This document shows positions 1 to 6,979 of a stretch of 10,560 bases of DNA, one piece after another. The notes beneath the pieces are model-generated. The model did no database searches. It was not told the origin of the DNA and saw nothing but the letters and a program-made list of their open reading frames with translations. Each line of letters begins with the position of its first letter. The first letter of the stretch is position 1. The position numbers were made by a program, and so were the translations under genes. Source of the DNA: an archaeon (GTDB lineage: Archaea > Altiarchaeota > Altiarchaeia > IMC4 > QMZM01); assembly GCA_029933895.1 (NCBI GenBank), contig JAOZNG010000032.1:1-10560 (forward strand), in the 5' to 3' direction.

Positions 1-423
1 CTTCTGAGTAAGACCCTGAATGCAAATGAATTATTAATGGAGGAGCAGGGATTCAGGTTTGTGAAATCCAGGTACTGGACGAATGAGGAAGACCTCTCCA
101 TCATCCTCTTCGAGCTGGAAGTGCACGCCCTGCCTGTAATCGAGAAAAGACCGGGTCCTCCAGCTGACAAAAACGTGGGAGACCAGAAGAGATTCCTGGA
201 TAAATACGAGAAAACCTATCTGGAAGACGGTAGATGGATGGCTGACGCAGAGAGAGAATATAAATCAGCGAGGCAGCTTATGGAAAAAATCACGGCAGAG
301 AGGAGGGGATTCGGCCGCAACCTCAGGGAGGAAGCTGGAGTCGAGATAAAGGAGGGTGTTGAGGTGCTGGAATTGAGAGATGACAGCTATCTATTATTCC
401 TGAAGGATTTCTTCTTAATCTAG
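1..423 (+). CDS. cca: CCA-adding enzyme (archaeal tRNA nucleotidyltransferase), C-terminal fragment
   Basis: The reading frame is open from base 1 and ends at TAG 421-423, so about 140 C-terminal residues are visible and the start lies outside the window. The family adds CCA to tRNA 3' ends without a template. The catalytic nucleotidyltransferase domain is upstream and not seen. The visible part matches the archaeal (class I) tail domain: a helix ending in EEQGFRFVKSRYWTNEED, a strand reading IILFELEVHALP, then the typical RPGPPADK segment, a RFLDKYEKTY helix and GRWMADAEREYKSA, in the family's order. The Met at 37-39 is internal, because homologous-looking sequence (KTLNANELL) precedes it in frame. 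Identification is by recall of family motifs. The gene lies 23 bp upstream of the Cys-repeat gene on the same strand and may share its transcript. Confidence 0.85.
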   Translation, partial: LLSKTLNANELLMEEQGFRFVKSRYWTNEEDLSIILFELEVHALPVIEKRPGPPADKNVGDQKRFLDKYEKTYLEDGRWMADAEREYKSARQLMEKITAERRGFGRNLREEAGVEIKEGVEVLELRDDSYLLFLKDFFLI

Positions 424-433
424 CTCGGATGCC

Positions 434-443
434 CTTATAAATA
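434..443 (+). promoter_or_regulatory. TATA-box-like sequence between cca and the Cys-repeat gene
   Basis: CTTATAAATA matches the archaeal TATA consensus well, but it ends only 3 bp before the ATG at 447. A TATA box normally sits about 25 bp before the transcription start, which would place initiation inside the gene, near 465. It is therefore either a chance match in AT-rich DNA or drives a transcript starting within the gene. Low confidence as a functional promoter for the annotated start. Confidence 0.2.
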
Positions 444-446
444 AAA

Positions 447-1262
447 ATGGATGTGGAGAAGACTTTCACGTTATATCTTGCATTTACCTTGCTTGTTTTC
501 TTTGCTGCAGCATTCTATTACTCAGAGAACAGCAATAAACTTGATGAATGCACTAACAGGTTAATTGAACAGAAAAACAGGGCCTGGCGAAGCGATTTAG
601 ATAACAGATCATGCACTATGGAGCTGATGGAATGCAGTAATGAGTTAAACAAAACATTTAAGAGGGTGCTTGATCTCAGCAGAGAGGTCAAGAACCTAAC
701 CAAAGGAAAAAAAATCCTTGAGTCTGAACTCAGAAGGGAGAGGGATTCATACAAGACGAGTCTGGAATCACTCACTGAGTTCAGTGAATGTGAGGTAATG
801 GGAAATCAGAGCCTTAAGGATAATTGTTTCCTGGCTCTCATCCTACGGAAAAAATCCCTGCCAGAATTCATCCAGCTAGCAACATGCGGGATAATCCAGA
901 ACAGGGATGTAAGGGATAAATGCTTAATGTACGTAGCTATACGCCTGAATAAACCAGAGATATGCGATGAAATAAGCAACAAATCTTTTTTCTACATAAT
1001 CACGTGCAGGGGCATTGAAATAAAGCATTATTACAGAGATGAATGCTATCTGGATCTTGCCTTGGAGGAGCGGGATGCATCCCTCTGCGAGAAAATAAAC
1101 AACAGCTACAGAAATGAATGCTATACAAGAATAGCTATGCTCACGGAAGACTCTGGTGTATGTGAGGAAATAACAAACAAAGAAGATAGGGAGAACTGCA
1201 TTGAAGCAATAAAACCAGGTGGATGCAGGTGCACAGCATGTAAATCAAAAACCATATCCTGA
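447..1262 (+). CDS. Membrane-anchored coiled-coil protein with C-terminal Cys-pair repeats, unknown function
   Basis: I do not recognise a named family. The 271 residues read as: short N-terminus, one hydrophobic segment at about 7-25 (signal anchor), a polar region with predicted coiled coil at about 60-105, and from residue 115 a Cys-rich repeat array. Units follow C-x2-I-x(4-6)-[RK][DN]-x-C then [YFL]-x3-A-x4-D-x3-C; the clearest is RDECYLDLALEERDASLCEKI. There are 17 Cys. In the array successive Cys are mostly 11-14 residues apart (positions 115, 127, 147, 159, 173, 187, 200, 214, 225, 239, 251). The tail ends CRCTAC (260-265). N-x-S/T sequons occur near residues 53, 68, 83, 120, 178 and 218. 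Together this suggests an exported, disulfide-stapled helical-hairpin domain displayed on the cell surface; that is inference. The ATG is the only start that keeps the whole hydrophobic segment. No Shine-Dalgarno is visible. It converges with secY. Confidence 0.75.
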   Translation: MDVEKTFTLYLAFTLLVFFAAAFYYSENSNKLDECTNRLIEQKNRAWRSDLDNRSCTMELMECSNELNKTFKRVLDLSREVKNLTKGKKILESELRRERDSYKTSLESLTEFSECEVMGNQSLKDNCFLALILRKKSLPEFIQLATCGIIQNRDVRDKCLMYVAIRLNKPEICDEISNKSFFYIITCRGIEIKHYYRDECYLDLALEERDASLCEKINNSYRNECYTRIAMLTEDSGVCEEITNKEDRENCIEAIKPGGCRCTACKSKTIS

Positions 1263-1288
1263 ATTATCCTGCCTTCTTTGTGATAACC

Positions 1289-2707
1289 CTATGCCTTGCC
1301 CATGAATCGTCTGAACGCCGGGTGCATCTCACTCATCTGCTCCTGCTGTACCTGTTCGTATAAATTATGTAGTATACCGACAGTCAGTAATATGCCTGTG
1401 CCGGAACCGAAGGCTCCCATCAAGTCAGCCACCAGAGCCAGCAAGCCAACAGCAACCGAGCTGATTATGGTAATCTGCGGGATGTACCTATTCAGGACTC
1501 TCTCAATAACCCTCTTATCCCTCCTGAAGCCGGGAATCTGCATGCCACCGCCCTGAATCTGGTCTGCAATGTTCTCAGCACTTAAGCCGGTGGTCTCCAC
1601 CCAGAACTTACCGAAGATAACACATAACCCGACAAAAGAAATAGTGTAAAAAAACAGGTGAGATGCTATGTTCGGCTCCAGCAACATTCCAAGGTTGTCT
1701 GGGGTTAACAGGCCATAAAGGTTACCCAGGGTTATGTTATGGCCTACCTGATACACGATTTCCTGAACAAGATCAGGGTTTGGAGGTGGGTTGTTTATGT
1801 TCACGCCAACAATCTGCGCCCACATACGTACATTAGCAAGTAATGCAGCAGCTAATATGACAGGAATATTGGAGACATAGAAAAACTTCAGGGGATAGCG
1901 TCCCCCAACACCCCTCACACCTCCATAGGATAATGGAATCTCAATACGCATGGATTCTCCAAAAACAACAACCAGGAACACTATCACAACAGCTATCATG
2001 GGAAACAGATAATCAGATGAGAAAAGACCGAGGAAACTCACCGATCCGTTAAGGAAACTGACTATTGTATATGGAATCCGGCCCACGAAGCCTGTTTCGG
2101 TCGTCAAAAAGCTGAGTGAAGCAGCCATAATCTGCTGCGAGACACCTCCAGCTATGAAGAGCCCAATACCGGAGCCGACACCCCATTTTGAAACAACCTC
2201 GTCCAGAAACATCAACAGGATGGAACCCATAGCAATCTGGAAAATGATAAACAAGACCAGCGGATGAAACATGCTCCATGCCTCACCCAGAAAACCCCCG
2301 CCTAGATGGAAGCCGACAACCACACCAGCAGCCTCAAAGAAGGCAATCAATACAGTAAGAATCTTTTGTGTGCCCTGAAACACTGCCTGGTTATCGGGTC
2401 TCCCCAGGTCAAGGTCTATCATCTTAGAGCCAACCAGCAGCTGTAATATAATGGATGCGGTAACGATGGGCCCGATTCCTACAGAGATGAGGCTGCCCAT
2501 GTTGCTGGCGAAGATAATCTGGTATATCTGGAAAGCCTCAGGTATATCCGCTCGTGAAACCCCTGTAGGGTATATCACACCCATGATGAAAAACAAGACC
2601 AGAACAGAGAAAGTCCACGTGAGTTTCTCCTTAAAGGAGACGTGTTTTCTTGGAATCCTCACCTCGGGGAGGTATTTGATAAATGGCCGTATGAACTCAA
2701 GATCCAT
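1289..2707 (-). CDS. secY: Preprotein translocase subunit SecY (Sec61 alpha)
   Basis: SecY forms the protein-conducting channel in the cytoplasmic membrane, with SecE and Sec61beta. The 472 residues fit the archaeal family length. The sequence starts with the amphipathic MDLEFIRPFIKYLPEV segment and TM1 near 26-46. The plug and TM2 region contains NMGSLISVGIGPIVTASIIL (about 69-88). Further hydrophobic segments lie near 112-138, 146-170, 173-197, 232-252, 280-296, 345-372, 405-425 and 428-450, giving ten in all. The cytoplasmic loop MRIEIPLSYGGVRGVGGRYP and the C5 loop with GLSAENIADQIQGGGMQIPG, both ribosome/SRP-receptor contact regions in the family, are intact. It is the last gene of the ribosomal protein cluster, 4 bp after rpl15, as in many archaea. 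No adenylate kinase gene follows; the next gene is convergent. Stop is TAG at 1289-1291. Confidence 0.97.
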   Translation of the reverse strand: MDLEFIRPFIKYLPEVRIPRKHVSFKEKLTWTFSVLVLFFIMGVIYPTGVSRADIPEAFQIYQIIFASNMGSLISVGIGPIVTASIILQLLVGSKMIDLDLGRPDNQAVFQGTQKILTVLIAFFEAAGVVVGFHLGGGFLGEAWSMFHPLVLFIIFQIAMGSILLMFLDEVVSKWGVGSGIGLFIAGGVSQQIMAASLSFLTTETGFVGRIPYTIVSFLNGSVSFLGLFSSDYLFPMIAVVIVFLVVVFGESMRIEIPLSYGGVRGVGGRYPLKFFYVSNIPVILAAALLANVRMWAQIVGVNINNPPPNPDLVQEIVYQVGHNITLGNLYGLLTPDNLGMLLEPNIASHLFFYTISFVGLCVIFGKFWVETTGLSAENIADQIQGGGMQIPGFRRDKRVIERVLNRYIPQITIISSVAVGLLALVADLMGAFGSGTGILLTVGILHNLYEQVQQEQMSEMHPAFRRFMGKA

Positions 2708-2711
2708 TTTA

Positions 2712-3149
2712 TTATTCCGTGGATGAGTCTGCAGGAGACTCTATCCTGCCGCCTGCATCCTCAACCTTCTCCAAAGCCTTAGGACTGTATTTCCCCACCC
2801 TGATTACAAGATGGTTCCTTACCTTACCTGAGCCGAGGAGTTTATCGAAACCTAGATCCTGGAGGTTGATGTAGTATTTCTCTCCCTTCTTTTCCAGTGC
2901 TTCAAGATTGCTGTCCAAGTCGCCGACGTTTATTACCCTATCCCTGTAAACAACACCTGGTGGTCTCTTAAAACCCCGTCTCCCGAAATAGCCTGGCTTG
3001 TTTTTTGAAAACCAGGACCACTTGTGTTTCTTGCTTCCGGCGCTTCCTCTACCTCCTCTGCTTCCGGCTCCTCTGTGTTTATGGGAGCTTCCATAACCCT
3101 GGTTTCTCTGGCCCCTGTGTTTATGGTATTTCCTGTCTCTGTGAGCCAT
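2712..3149 (-). CDS. rpl15: Large-subunit ribosomal protein uL15
   Basis: uL15 is a structural protein of the 50S subunit with a long basic N-terminal extension that threads into 23S rRNA. The 145 residues show the archaeal/eukaryotic (L27a-like) pattern: MAHRDRKYHKHRGQRNQGYG, a Gly/Arg/His-rich stretch to about residue 45, then KNKPGYFGRRGFKRPP, and a globular part with VINVGDLDSNLEAL and LLGSGKVRNHLVIRVGKYSP (the conserved L-G-x-G hairpin), then KALEKVEDAGG near the end. The acidic tail SPADSSTE is short and poorly conserved. The ATG directly abuts the stop of rpl30 (TAAATG), and secY begins 4 bp after its stop, which implies translational coupling in the operon. No anomaly. Confidence 0.97.
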   Translation of the reverse strand: MAHRDRKYHKHRGQRNQGYGSSHKHRGAGSRGGRGSAGSKKHKWSWFSKNKPGYFGRRGFKRPPGVVYRDRVINVGDLDSNLEALEKKGEKYYINLQDLGFDKLLGSGKVRNHLVIRVGKYSPKALEKVEDAGGRIESPADSSTE

Positions 3150-3638
3150 TTAAATCATTCTCTTAAGCAGATTGTTTATCTCCTCTCTCCTGTATCCAAG
3201 AGCCCCGCCAACAGAAAAGGGTTTTTTCACACCCCCTCTCTCGTATCCCGTCTTAGGTGGTCTGAGCCGGAATACAGGCTTAATATCTATTGATTTAATA
3301 TCAGCGTCAGATTTCATGAAGCTGTCAGCAAACTTTTTTATCGACTTATAGGATGTTTTTTTCATATACATTTCATCAAGTCTCCTGTTGCCGGGAAGCC
3401 GCCCTCTCTTTTCCAGCATCCTGGTTAATGTTTCCTTGTCTATTTCCCCCCATGTAACGTAATCCTTTACCTTGTTTATCATGCCCCTGTTTTGTGGTGT
3501 GTCTTCTATGATAACACAGTGGTTTACACGGTTGAGGTTAAGAAGCTTTAGTGTTGATTTAATATCCCCTCTGATATGTATTCTGCCCCTGACGCGGACT
3601 ACAGCGATTTTCCTCTTCAAATCCCCTTTTTTTGCCAT
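3150..3638 (-). CDS. rpl30: Large-subunit ribosomal protein uL30 (archaeal L30/L7 type)
   Basis: The 162-residue length is the archaeal/eukaryotic form, much longer than the roughly 60-residue bacterial L30. The N-terminal core begins KIAVVRVRGRIHIRGDIKST, followed by LKLLNLNRVNHCVIIEDTP, the family's conserved beta-alpha-beta unit. MINKVKDYVTWGEIDKETL and LEKRGRLPGN follow, typical of archaeal L30. The C-terminal part contains KPVFRLRPPKTGYERGGVK, matching the conserved FRLxPPxxGxxxxGxK segment. It lies between rps5 (9-bp gap) and rpl15 (no gap), its normal place in the archaeal spc operon. uL30 is reported missing from several reduced DPANN genomes, so its presence is mild evidence against the most reduced lineages. 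Confidence 0.96.
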   Translation of the reverse strand: MAKKGDLKRKIAVVRVRGRIHIRGDIKSTLKLLNLNRVNHCVIIEDTPQNRGMINKVKDYVTWGEIDKETLTRMLEKRGRLPGNRRLDEMYMKKTSYKSIKKFADSFMKSDADIKSIDIKPVFRLRPPKTGYERGGVKKPFSVGGALGYRREEINNLLKRMI

Positions 3639-3647
3639 TTCGAATAT

Positions 3648-4340
3648 TCAGACCATGCCTGTCTTGATACCCAGCTTCTCTGAGCTGTCTTTGTCAACTC
3701 TGACTGTGTTCGTGTTATTTAAGGCGTCAACTATAGCGTAAGCGAAGTTTATGTTGGTTCTGGTGTATCCTTCGGTATGAACCCATGCGTCTTTCACACC
3801 AGCCAGAGACAGAATCTTCCTGCCTATTTCACCACTAACCTGTCCAGTACCTCTTGGTGCTGGAAGAATCTTGACCTTAACGCTGCCCCATTTACCTTCA
3901 ACCTTGAATGGGACGGAGTGAGGTTCCATACATCCGCATTCCCAGCTACCGCATCCCCTCTTGATTTCTTTTATGTTCAGTTTAGCCTTCATGATGGCCT
4001 TCCTTATAGTGGGGCCAGCTTCCTTACCCTTCGCCTGACCGATACCAATATAGCCGTTTCTGTTTCCTACGGCGGCAACAATTCTGTAACGCATTCTCCT
4101 TCCGGAGTCAGTAACCCTCTGAACTCTACTAACCTCAATAACCTCCTCACCAAGGTCGTGGAGCAATGTTTCTATTATGCCCAACTCCTTTATGGGGGTG
4201 GGGAGCATAAAAACCTCATGGATGGATGTGATTTCACCAGATTTCACCCTGCGACCGAGTTCTGTCCTAGGTTCCCATGACTCAACATAGTCAGGCAAAT
4301 CCACATCTCCACCCTCGTTATCCTCTTTCCTGGCGCACAT
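3648..4340 (-). CDS. rps5: Small-subunit ribosomal protein uS5
   Basis: uS5 sits at the mRNA entry side of the 30S subunit and contributes to translational accuracy. The 230 residues match the archaeal form, which is longer than the bacterial one. The double-stranded-RNA-binding-like N-terminal domain contains VGNRNGYIGIGQAKGKEAGP (about 91-110). It is followed by the archaeal/eukaryotic insert RGCGSWECGCMEPHS, rich in Cys and common to S5/S2e, and the C-terminal domain with KILPAPRGTGQVSGEIGRKI and VHTEGYTRTNINFAYAIVDAL. Start choice: ATG 2 bp after the rpl18 stop, preceding the usual VESWEPRTELGRRVKSGEI. The acidic leader KEDNEGGDVDLPDY is not conserved. All key segments are intact. Confidence 0.97.
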   Translation of the reverse strand: MCARKEDNEGGDVDLPDYVESWEPRTELGRRVKSGEITSIHEVFMLPTPIKELGIIETLLHDLGEEVIEVSRVQRVTDSGRRMRYRIVAAVGNRNGYIGIGQAKGKEAGPTIRKAIMKAKLNIKEIKRGCGSWECGCMEPHSVPFKVEGKWGSVKVKILPAPRGTGQVSGEIGRKILSLAGVKDAWVHTEGYTRTNINFAYAIVDALNNTNTVRVDKDSSEKLGIKTGMV

Positions 4341-4342
4341 TT

Positions 4343-4846
4343 TTATTTAATTTTTTTATTGATTTCCTTTTTGATTTTATCAATATCTTTTTTATCTATT
4401 TTTATATGTTCCCCCATAAGCCTGTTGTTGTCTTCAAAAATATCCTCGTCTGCTTTAATATCTAATCCTGCATCAATCGCCCCCTTAACCGTAGCGAATA
4501 ATCTGGATGATTTAGTCACGGGCTGCAGTCCCAGATCAACCACAGCAGACTTTATCTTTTTGACCATGGCTTTCCTGCCGCACATGTATCCTGTGAGGTA
4601 GGCTGAGGGTATATTGGATTTAGCACGCCCCCAACCATATCCTTCGAGCTCCCTTGAGTTAGCAGAGGCTATGACATTATCTCCATTCAACCCGTAGGCT
4701 ATCACTTGAGTGTTCATGTTCTTATTTGATTTCCTTACGACCAGCCGGGGCTTTCTTGACTTCAGCAGAGAGAATCTTTTCTTGTAGTCGGTTTTCCCCT
4801 CCCTCCTTCTTCTGTACTGGACCACGTAAGATCCCCTCCTGGCCAT
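4343..4846 (-). CDS. rpl18: Large-subunit ribosomal protein uL18
   Basis: uL18 binds 5S rRNA with uL5 and helps anchor the central protuberance. The 167 residues begin with YVVQYRRRREGKTDYKKRFS, the archaeal/eukaryotic L18/L5e start. The core follows: SRKPRLVVRKSNKNMNTQVI and GYGWGRAKSNIPSAYLTGYM, then LQPVTKSSRLFATVKGAIDAGLDI with the family's typical G-A-x-D-A-G-L. The C-terminus from about residue 140 is a Lys/Ile/Asp-rich helix (DKKDIDKIKKEINKKIK) replacing the longer tail of some archaeal homologues. Its A/T-rich codons explain the T-rich run on the plus strand near 4341-4400. Spacing is tight: 1 bp after rpl19e and 2 bp before rps5. Confidence 0.96.
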   Translation of the reverse strand: MARRGSYVVQYRRRREGKTDYKKRFSLLKSRKPRLVVRKSNKNMNTQVIAYGLNGDNVIASANSRELEGYGWGRAKSNIPSAYLTGYMCGRKAMVKKIKSAVVDLGLQPVTKSSRLFATVKGAIDAGLDIKADEDIFEDNNRLMGEHIKIDKKDIDKIKKEINKKIK

Positions 4847-4847
4847 T

Positions 4848-5291
4848 TTATTTTCTATGTATCCTCTCTATGTGCTCTCTAAGATGTCTTCTTGAATGGA
4901 AGAGATTGCCCTTGGCTTGGGAATAAAGTTTTCTGTATTCGGATCTAGTGATTGCATCCTCTAATTTAAGCTTCCTTAATTCATCCCTTAAAGCCCTGAT
5001 TTTCCTAATCCACTCCCTTTTAGTGTTGTTTCTGGCGTTCCGGCTCCCTTTCCGGTGTCCATATCCCCTTCTCTTACCTTTTTTCTTCTGTGTGTTTTTA
5101 TGCTTCAGCCTGCCCTTGCTGATGCCTTTTTCCTGTTCCACAGTAATGAGTTTGTTGTTTATATAAAACCTGATGTCATCTCTGGTTATGGCTGTTGATA
5201 CATCCTCCACTGCCTCAGGGTTTATCCTGACTCTGTTAACACCCACATCAAGCAGTTCCGCCGCCATCCTCTTCTGGCTGTCTAGGTTCAT
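4848..5291 (-). CDS. rpl19e: Large-subunit ribosomal protein eL19
   Basis: eL19 is an archaeal/eukaryotic 50S protein with a long helix that reaches an intersubunit bridge. The 147 residues start MNLDSQKRMAAELLDVGVNR, the family signature Q-K-R-x-A-A-x4-G-x3-V, followed by a DDIRFYINNKLI helix-turn-helix region. Then comes the basic KHKNTQKKKGKRRGYGHRKG segment with the conserved GxGxRKG motif. REWIRKIRALRDELRKLK and the YRKLYSQAKGNLFHSRRHLR helix are also family features. The start overlaps the rpl32e stop in an ATGA. An AGGAGG tract (plus-strand 5293-5298) lies only 1 base before the ATG, too close for a classical ribosome-binding site. The next in-frame Met (residue 9) would cut the signature, so the first is preferred. 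Confidence 0.96.
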   Translation of the reverse strand: MNLDSQKRMAAELLDVGVNRVRINPEAVEDVSTAITRDDIRFYINNKLITVEQEKGISKGRLKHKNTQKKKGKRRGYGHRKGSRNARNNTKREWIRKIRALRDELRKLKLEDAITRSEYRKLYSQAKGNLFHSRRHLREHIERIHRK

Positions 5292-5938
5292 TCCTCCTGT
5301 ATCTCCCCCCTCCTTGGGTTAAGTATAGTAATCCTGCTCTTGTTAGCGGCTTTTATTATCTCATTCCGTTTTCTCCTGCCAACGGAACCCGCTATTATTG
5401 CAGCCTCTTTCTCTGGATTTATCTTATCCAGCTCAGCTACGTTATGGATCCTGAAAGGGTGGAAACCTGATGGGTGAAGCCCCCGTGTTTCCTTCCTTTT
5501 CTTGTAGCCTATGCTGGGGTTTCTGGGCTTACCTCTCTTTCCCTCAGCCTGCTTGGAGTCCTCGCCTTTAGGCTTCCTCCACACATCCCTTAATCTCTTG
5601 AGTTTAGTGAACTCCTGTCTCATGAAACGTGGCATGGCTTTTTTCTCCCGAAACCTTATTCTGTAGAGTCTTTCCTCATCTTTGGAGAGTTTCTTCCTAC
5701 CATAAAACATAACCCTTTCCACTGGAATCTCCTTCACTTTTTTCTCTTCTGGTTTCTCTTCTGCCTCCTCCTCCATGGATTCTTGTTTCTTGGTCTCAAG
5801 CCATTCAAGCAGTGTTTTCCTGTTCTTACCTTTCTTCTCTGCCTCTATAATGGCTTCGTAGTCTACGCTATCCAGTTTCCGGATTTCCTTTTTAACATCA
5901 CCTATCGTTCCCTTTACTATATCCTTCTCCGCGCCCAT
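5288..5938 (-). CDS. rpl32e: Large-subunit ribosomal protein eL32 with N-terminal helical module
   Basis: The C-terminal half is canonical eL32, an archaeal/eukaryotic 50S protein. The family signature FMRQEFTKLKRLRDVWRKPKG starts at about residue 105 (F-x-R ... W-R-K-x2-G), followed by RNPSIGYKKRKETRGLHPSG, VAELDKINPEKEAAIIAGSVG and KSRITILNPR. Total length is 216 residues against about 130 for a plain archaeal eL32. The extra N-terminus has three parts: a leader (1-13); a predicted three-helix module at 14-48 ([20 protein letters not shown] onward); and a Glu/Lys-rich linker at about 49-75. The module is nearly identical in protein and DNA to the C-terminus of RpoA2 in this window. Haloarchaeal eL32 also has an N-terminal extension, but as I recall it is a helix-hairpin-helix domain of different sequence. 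The start ATG is 8 bp after the rpl6 stop. The function of the extension is unknown. Confidence 0.95.
   Translation of the reverse strand: MGAEKDIVKGTIGDVKKEIRKLDSVDYEAIIEAEKKGKNRKTLLEWLETKKQESMEEEAEEKPEEKKVKEIPVERVMFYGRKKLSKDEERLYRIRFREKKAMPRFMRQEFTKLKRLRDVWRKPKGEDSKQAEGKRGKPRNPSIGYKKRKETRGLHPSGFHPFRIHNVAELDKINPEKEAAIIAGSVGRRKRNEIIKAANKSRITILNPRRGEIQEE
5795..5900 (-). repeat. Duplicated 106-bp segment, copy A (in rpl32e)
   Basis: This segment encodes residues 14-48 of eL32. Aligned without gaps to 8173-8278, it differs at five positions (101/106 identical), including a 49-bp stretch of perfect identity (5832-5880). Four differences are silent (Asp, Val, Arg and Lys codons); one changes Lys38 to Glu in the other copy. 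Outside these limits similarity drops quickly, though a conserved Gly four residues upstream hints at an older, slightly longer boundary. Confidence 0.95.
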
Positions 5939-5946
5939 CTTAAATT

Positions 5947-6492
5947 TTAGGATATCTCTTTACCGTCTTTCTCCACAATATAGATGCCGTCCTGAAAAAC
6001 CCGGGGGTCTAGTTTGGATATCCTCGTAGCCTGCTCCAGGTTAGCTGCGGTCTGAGCAACATTTTCTTTATCTATGCCTGACACGGTAATATCCTGCCCC
6101 CTGATTTCCACCTTAACACCATCCAGAATCCTTGACTTTCGGGGATACCTCTCCCCGATAAAGTTTTCTATAATCACGTTCTGTCCCTGAACCTTAACGT
6201 TCATGGGAAAGTGCGAGTAGAGAATCTTCAGTTTATAGATTATGCCCTCGGTAACACCCTTAATCATGTTAGATAAGTCTCCTCTGGCTGTTCCCATTAA
6301 AGACTTAACTCTCCTGTTACCGGCTTTACTGGACAATATAATCTTGTTATCTCTTTTCTTCATGTCCACATGGAATGAGGGGAATTTCTTGGTTATCTGG
6401 CCTGAATCGTTTTTCACTATAACCTGACTGTCTGCAATCTTTACCTCAACGCCTTCAGGCACCTCCACCTCCAATTCCTGTTTTTTCTCCAT
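5947..6492 (-). CDS. rpl6: Large-subunit ribosomal protein uL6
   Basis: uL6 lies at the base of the stalk near the factor-binding site of the 50S subunit. The 181 residues carry the two tandem L6 folds: the first with EVPEGVEVKIADSQVIVKND and the SLMGTARGDLSNMIKGVTEG helix, the second with YPRKSRILDGVKVEIRGQDI, SGIDKENVAQTAANLEQATR and the archaeal/eukaryotic signature DPRVFQDGIYIVEK. The middle segment YKLKILYSHFPMNVKVQGQN is also the archaeal form. The gene starts 2 bp after the rps8 stop and precedes rpl32e by 8 bp, its normal order. No truncation or missing motif. Confidence 0.97.
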   Translation of the reverse strand: MEKKQELEVEVPEGVEVKIADSQVIVKNDSGQITKKFPSFHVDMKKRDNKIILSSKAGNRRVKSLMGTARGDLSNMIKGVTEGIIYKLKILYSHFPMNVKVQGQNVIIENFIGERYPRKSRILDGVKVEIRGQDITVSGIDKENVAQTAANLEQATRISKLDPRVFQDGIYIVEKDGKEIS

Positions 6493-6494
6493 CT

Positions 6495-6884
6495 TCAGTA
6501 AACATAGGCCAGTAATCTACCGCCTAATCCTTTTTTCTTGGCTTCTGTATGACTCATTACTCCATGGGGCGTTGAGACAACAAGTATCCCGAAATCTCTG
6601 GCTGGGAGATATCTCTGCTCCCATTTCATGTATTCATCTTTTTTGACGGGATATCTTGGCTTTATAACGCCGCAATCATTTATCCGATGAATTAATTTGA
6701 TCTTGATGTTGTCTCCTCTCCCATCCTCCTCCAGCTCGAATTCCCCGACGTAGCCTTCCCTCTGGAATATCTTCAGTATGTCTATCAATAGCCGGGATAC
6801 CGGCTTCAGGACGCATTTTTTCTTCCCTACCCTCTCATGGTTCTTTATGTTAGTTACTGCGTCGTTTATTAGGTCATGCATCAT
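6495..6884 (-). CDS. rps8: Small-subunit ribosomal protein uS8
   Basis: uS8 is a primary 16S rRNA-binding protein that organises the central domain. The 129 residues fit archaeal length. Seen are the N-terminal [40 protein letters not shown], the archaeal [21 protein letters not shown] segment (GVIKPRYPV then [12 protein letters not shown]), and the C-terminal signature [20 protein letters not shown] with RLLAYVY at the end. Two ATG codons are adjacent (6884-6882 and 6881-6879); either could be used and they differ by one Met. It is the first gene of the second block, preceded by 99 bp of non-coding DNA. The rps14 gene that normally precedes rps8 in archaea is absent here. Confidence 0.97.
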   Translation of the reverse strand: MMHDLINDAVTNIKNHERVGKKKCVLKPVSRLLIDILKIFQREGYVGEFELEEDGRGDNIKIKLIHRINDCGVIKPRYPVKKDEYMKWEQRYLPARDFGILVVSTPHGVMSHTEAKKKGLGGRLLAYVY

Positions 6885-6886
6885 TT

Positions 6887-6947
6887 TATCATCAATTGAT
6901 TAAAACAAAAAACTTATTGGAGTAAATTTAATAGACTTAAGACTTAA
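6887..6947 (-). promoter_or_regulatory. Candidate promoter and leader of the rps8-secY block
   Basis: The 99-bp gap 6885-6983 is the only sizeable non-coding stretch on the minus strand. Read toward rps8 it is AT-rich and has a TATA-like ATTAAATTTA (plus-strand 6923-6932), about 40 bp before the ATG. That would place a start of transcription near 6898 and give a leader of about 15 nt. Just upstream is a tandem 7-bp repeat (TTAAGTC twice, plus-strand 6934-6947). A perfect 10-bp palindrome ATCAATTGAT (6891-6900) lies close to the predicted start point and could be an operator or chance. GATGAT just before the ATG is a weak Shine-Dalgarno candidate. The TATA match is imperfect, so the assignment rests mainly on position. 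Confidence 0.4.
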
Positions 6948-6972
6948 AAATGCGGAGAAGCCATATCCCCCT

Positions 6973-6979
6973 AAAAAAA
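6973..6979 (-). terminator. T-tract after rps12, possible archaeal terminator
   Basis: Read on the minus strand, seven consecutive T follow the rps12 TAA stop after 4-5 bases (TAATGCATTTTTTTAG). Archaeal RNA polymerase often terminates at such T-tracts without a hairpin. A second T-rich run (TTTTTTGTTTT) lies about 60 bp further downstream in the same gap. This supports separation of the rpoA1-rps12 and rps8-secY blocks, but partial read-through is possible. Confidence 0.4.

Noticed and set aside
37..423. Reading the cca fragment as a complete small gene starting at ATG 37
   Set aside because: The frame is open to base 1 and the residues before the Met fit the family, so it is the 3' end of a longer gene.
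518..775. Minus-strand open frame (85 codons) inside the Cys-repeat gene
   Set aside because: Ser/Leu-rich shadow of the coiled-coil-coding region; no support for a separate gene.
3777..4280. Open frame on the plus strand (167 codons) opposite rps5
   Set aside because: Antisense to well-conserved uS5; no motif, no promoter or ribosome-binding site; explained by codon bias of the real gene.
4341..4400. T-rich stretch as a terminator between rpl18 and rps5
   Set aside because: It encodes the Lys/Ile-rich C-terminus of uL18, and on the coding strand it is A-rich, not T-rich.
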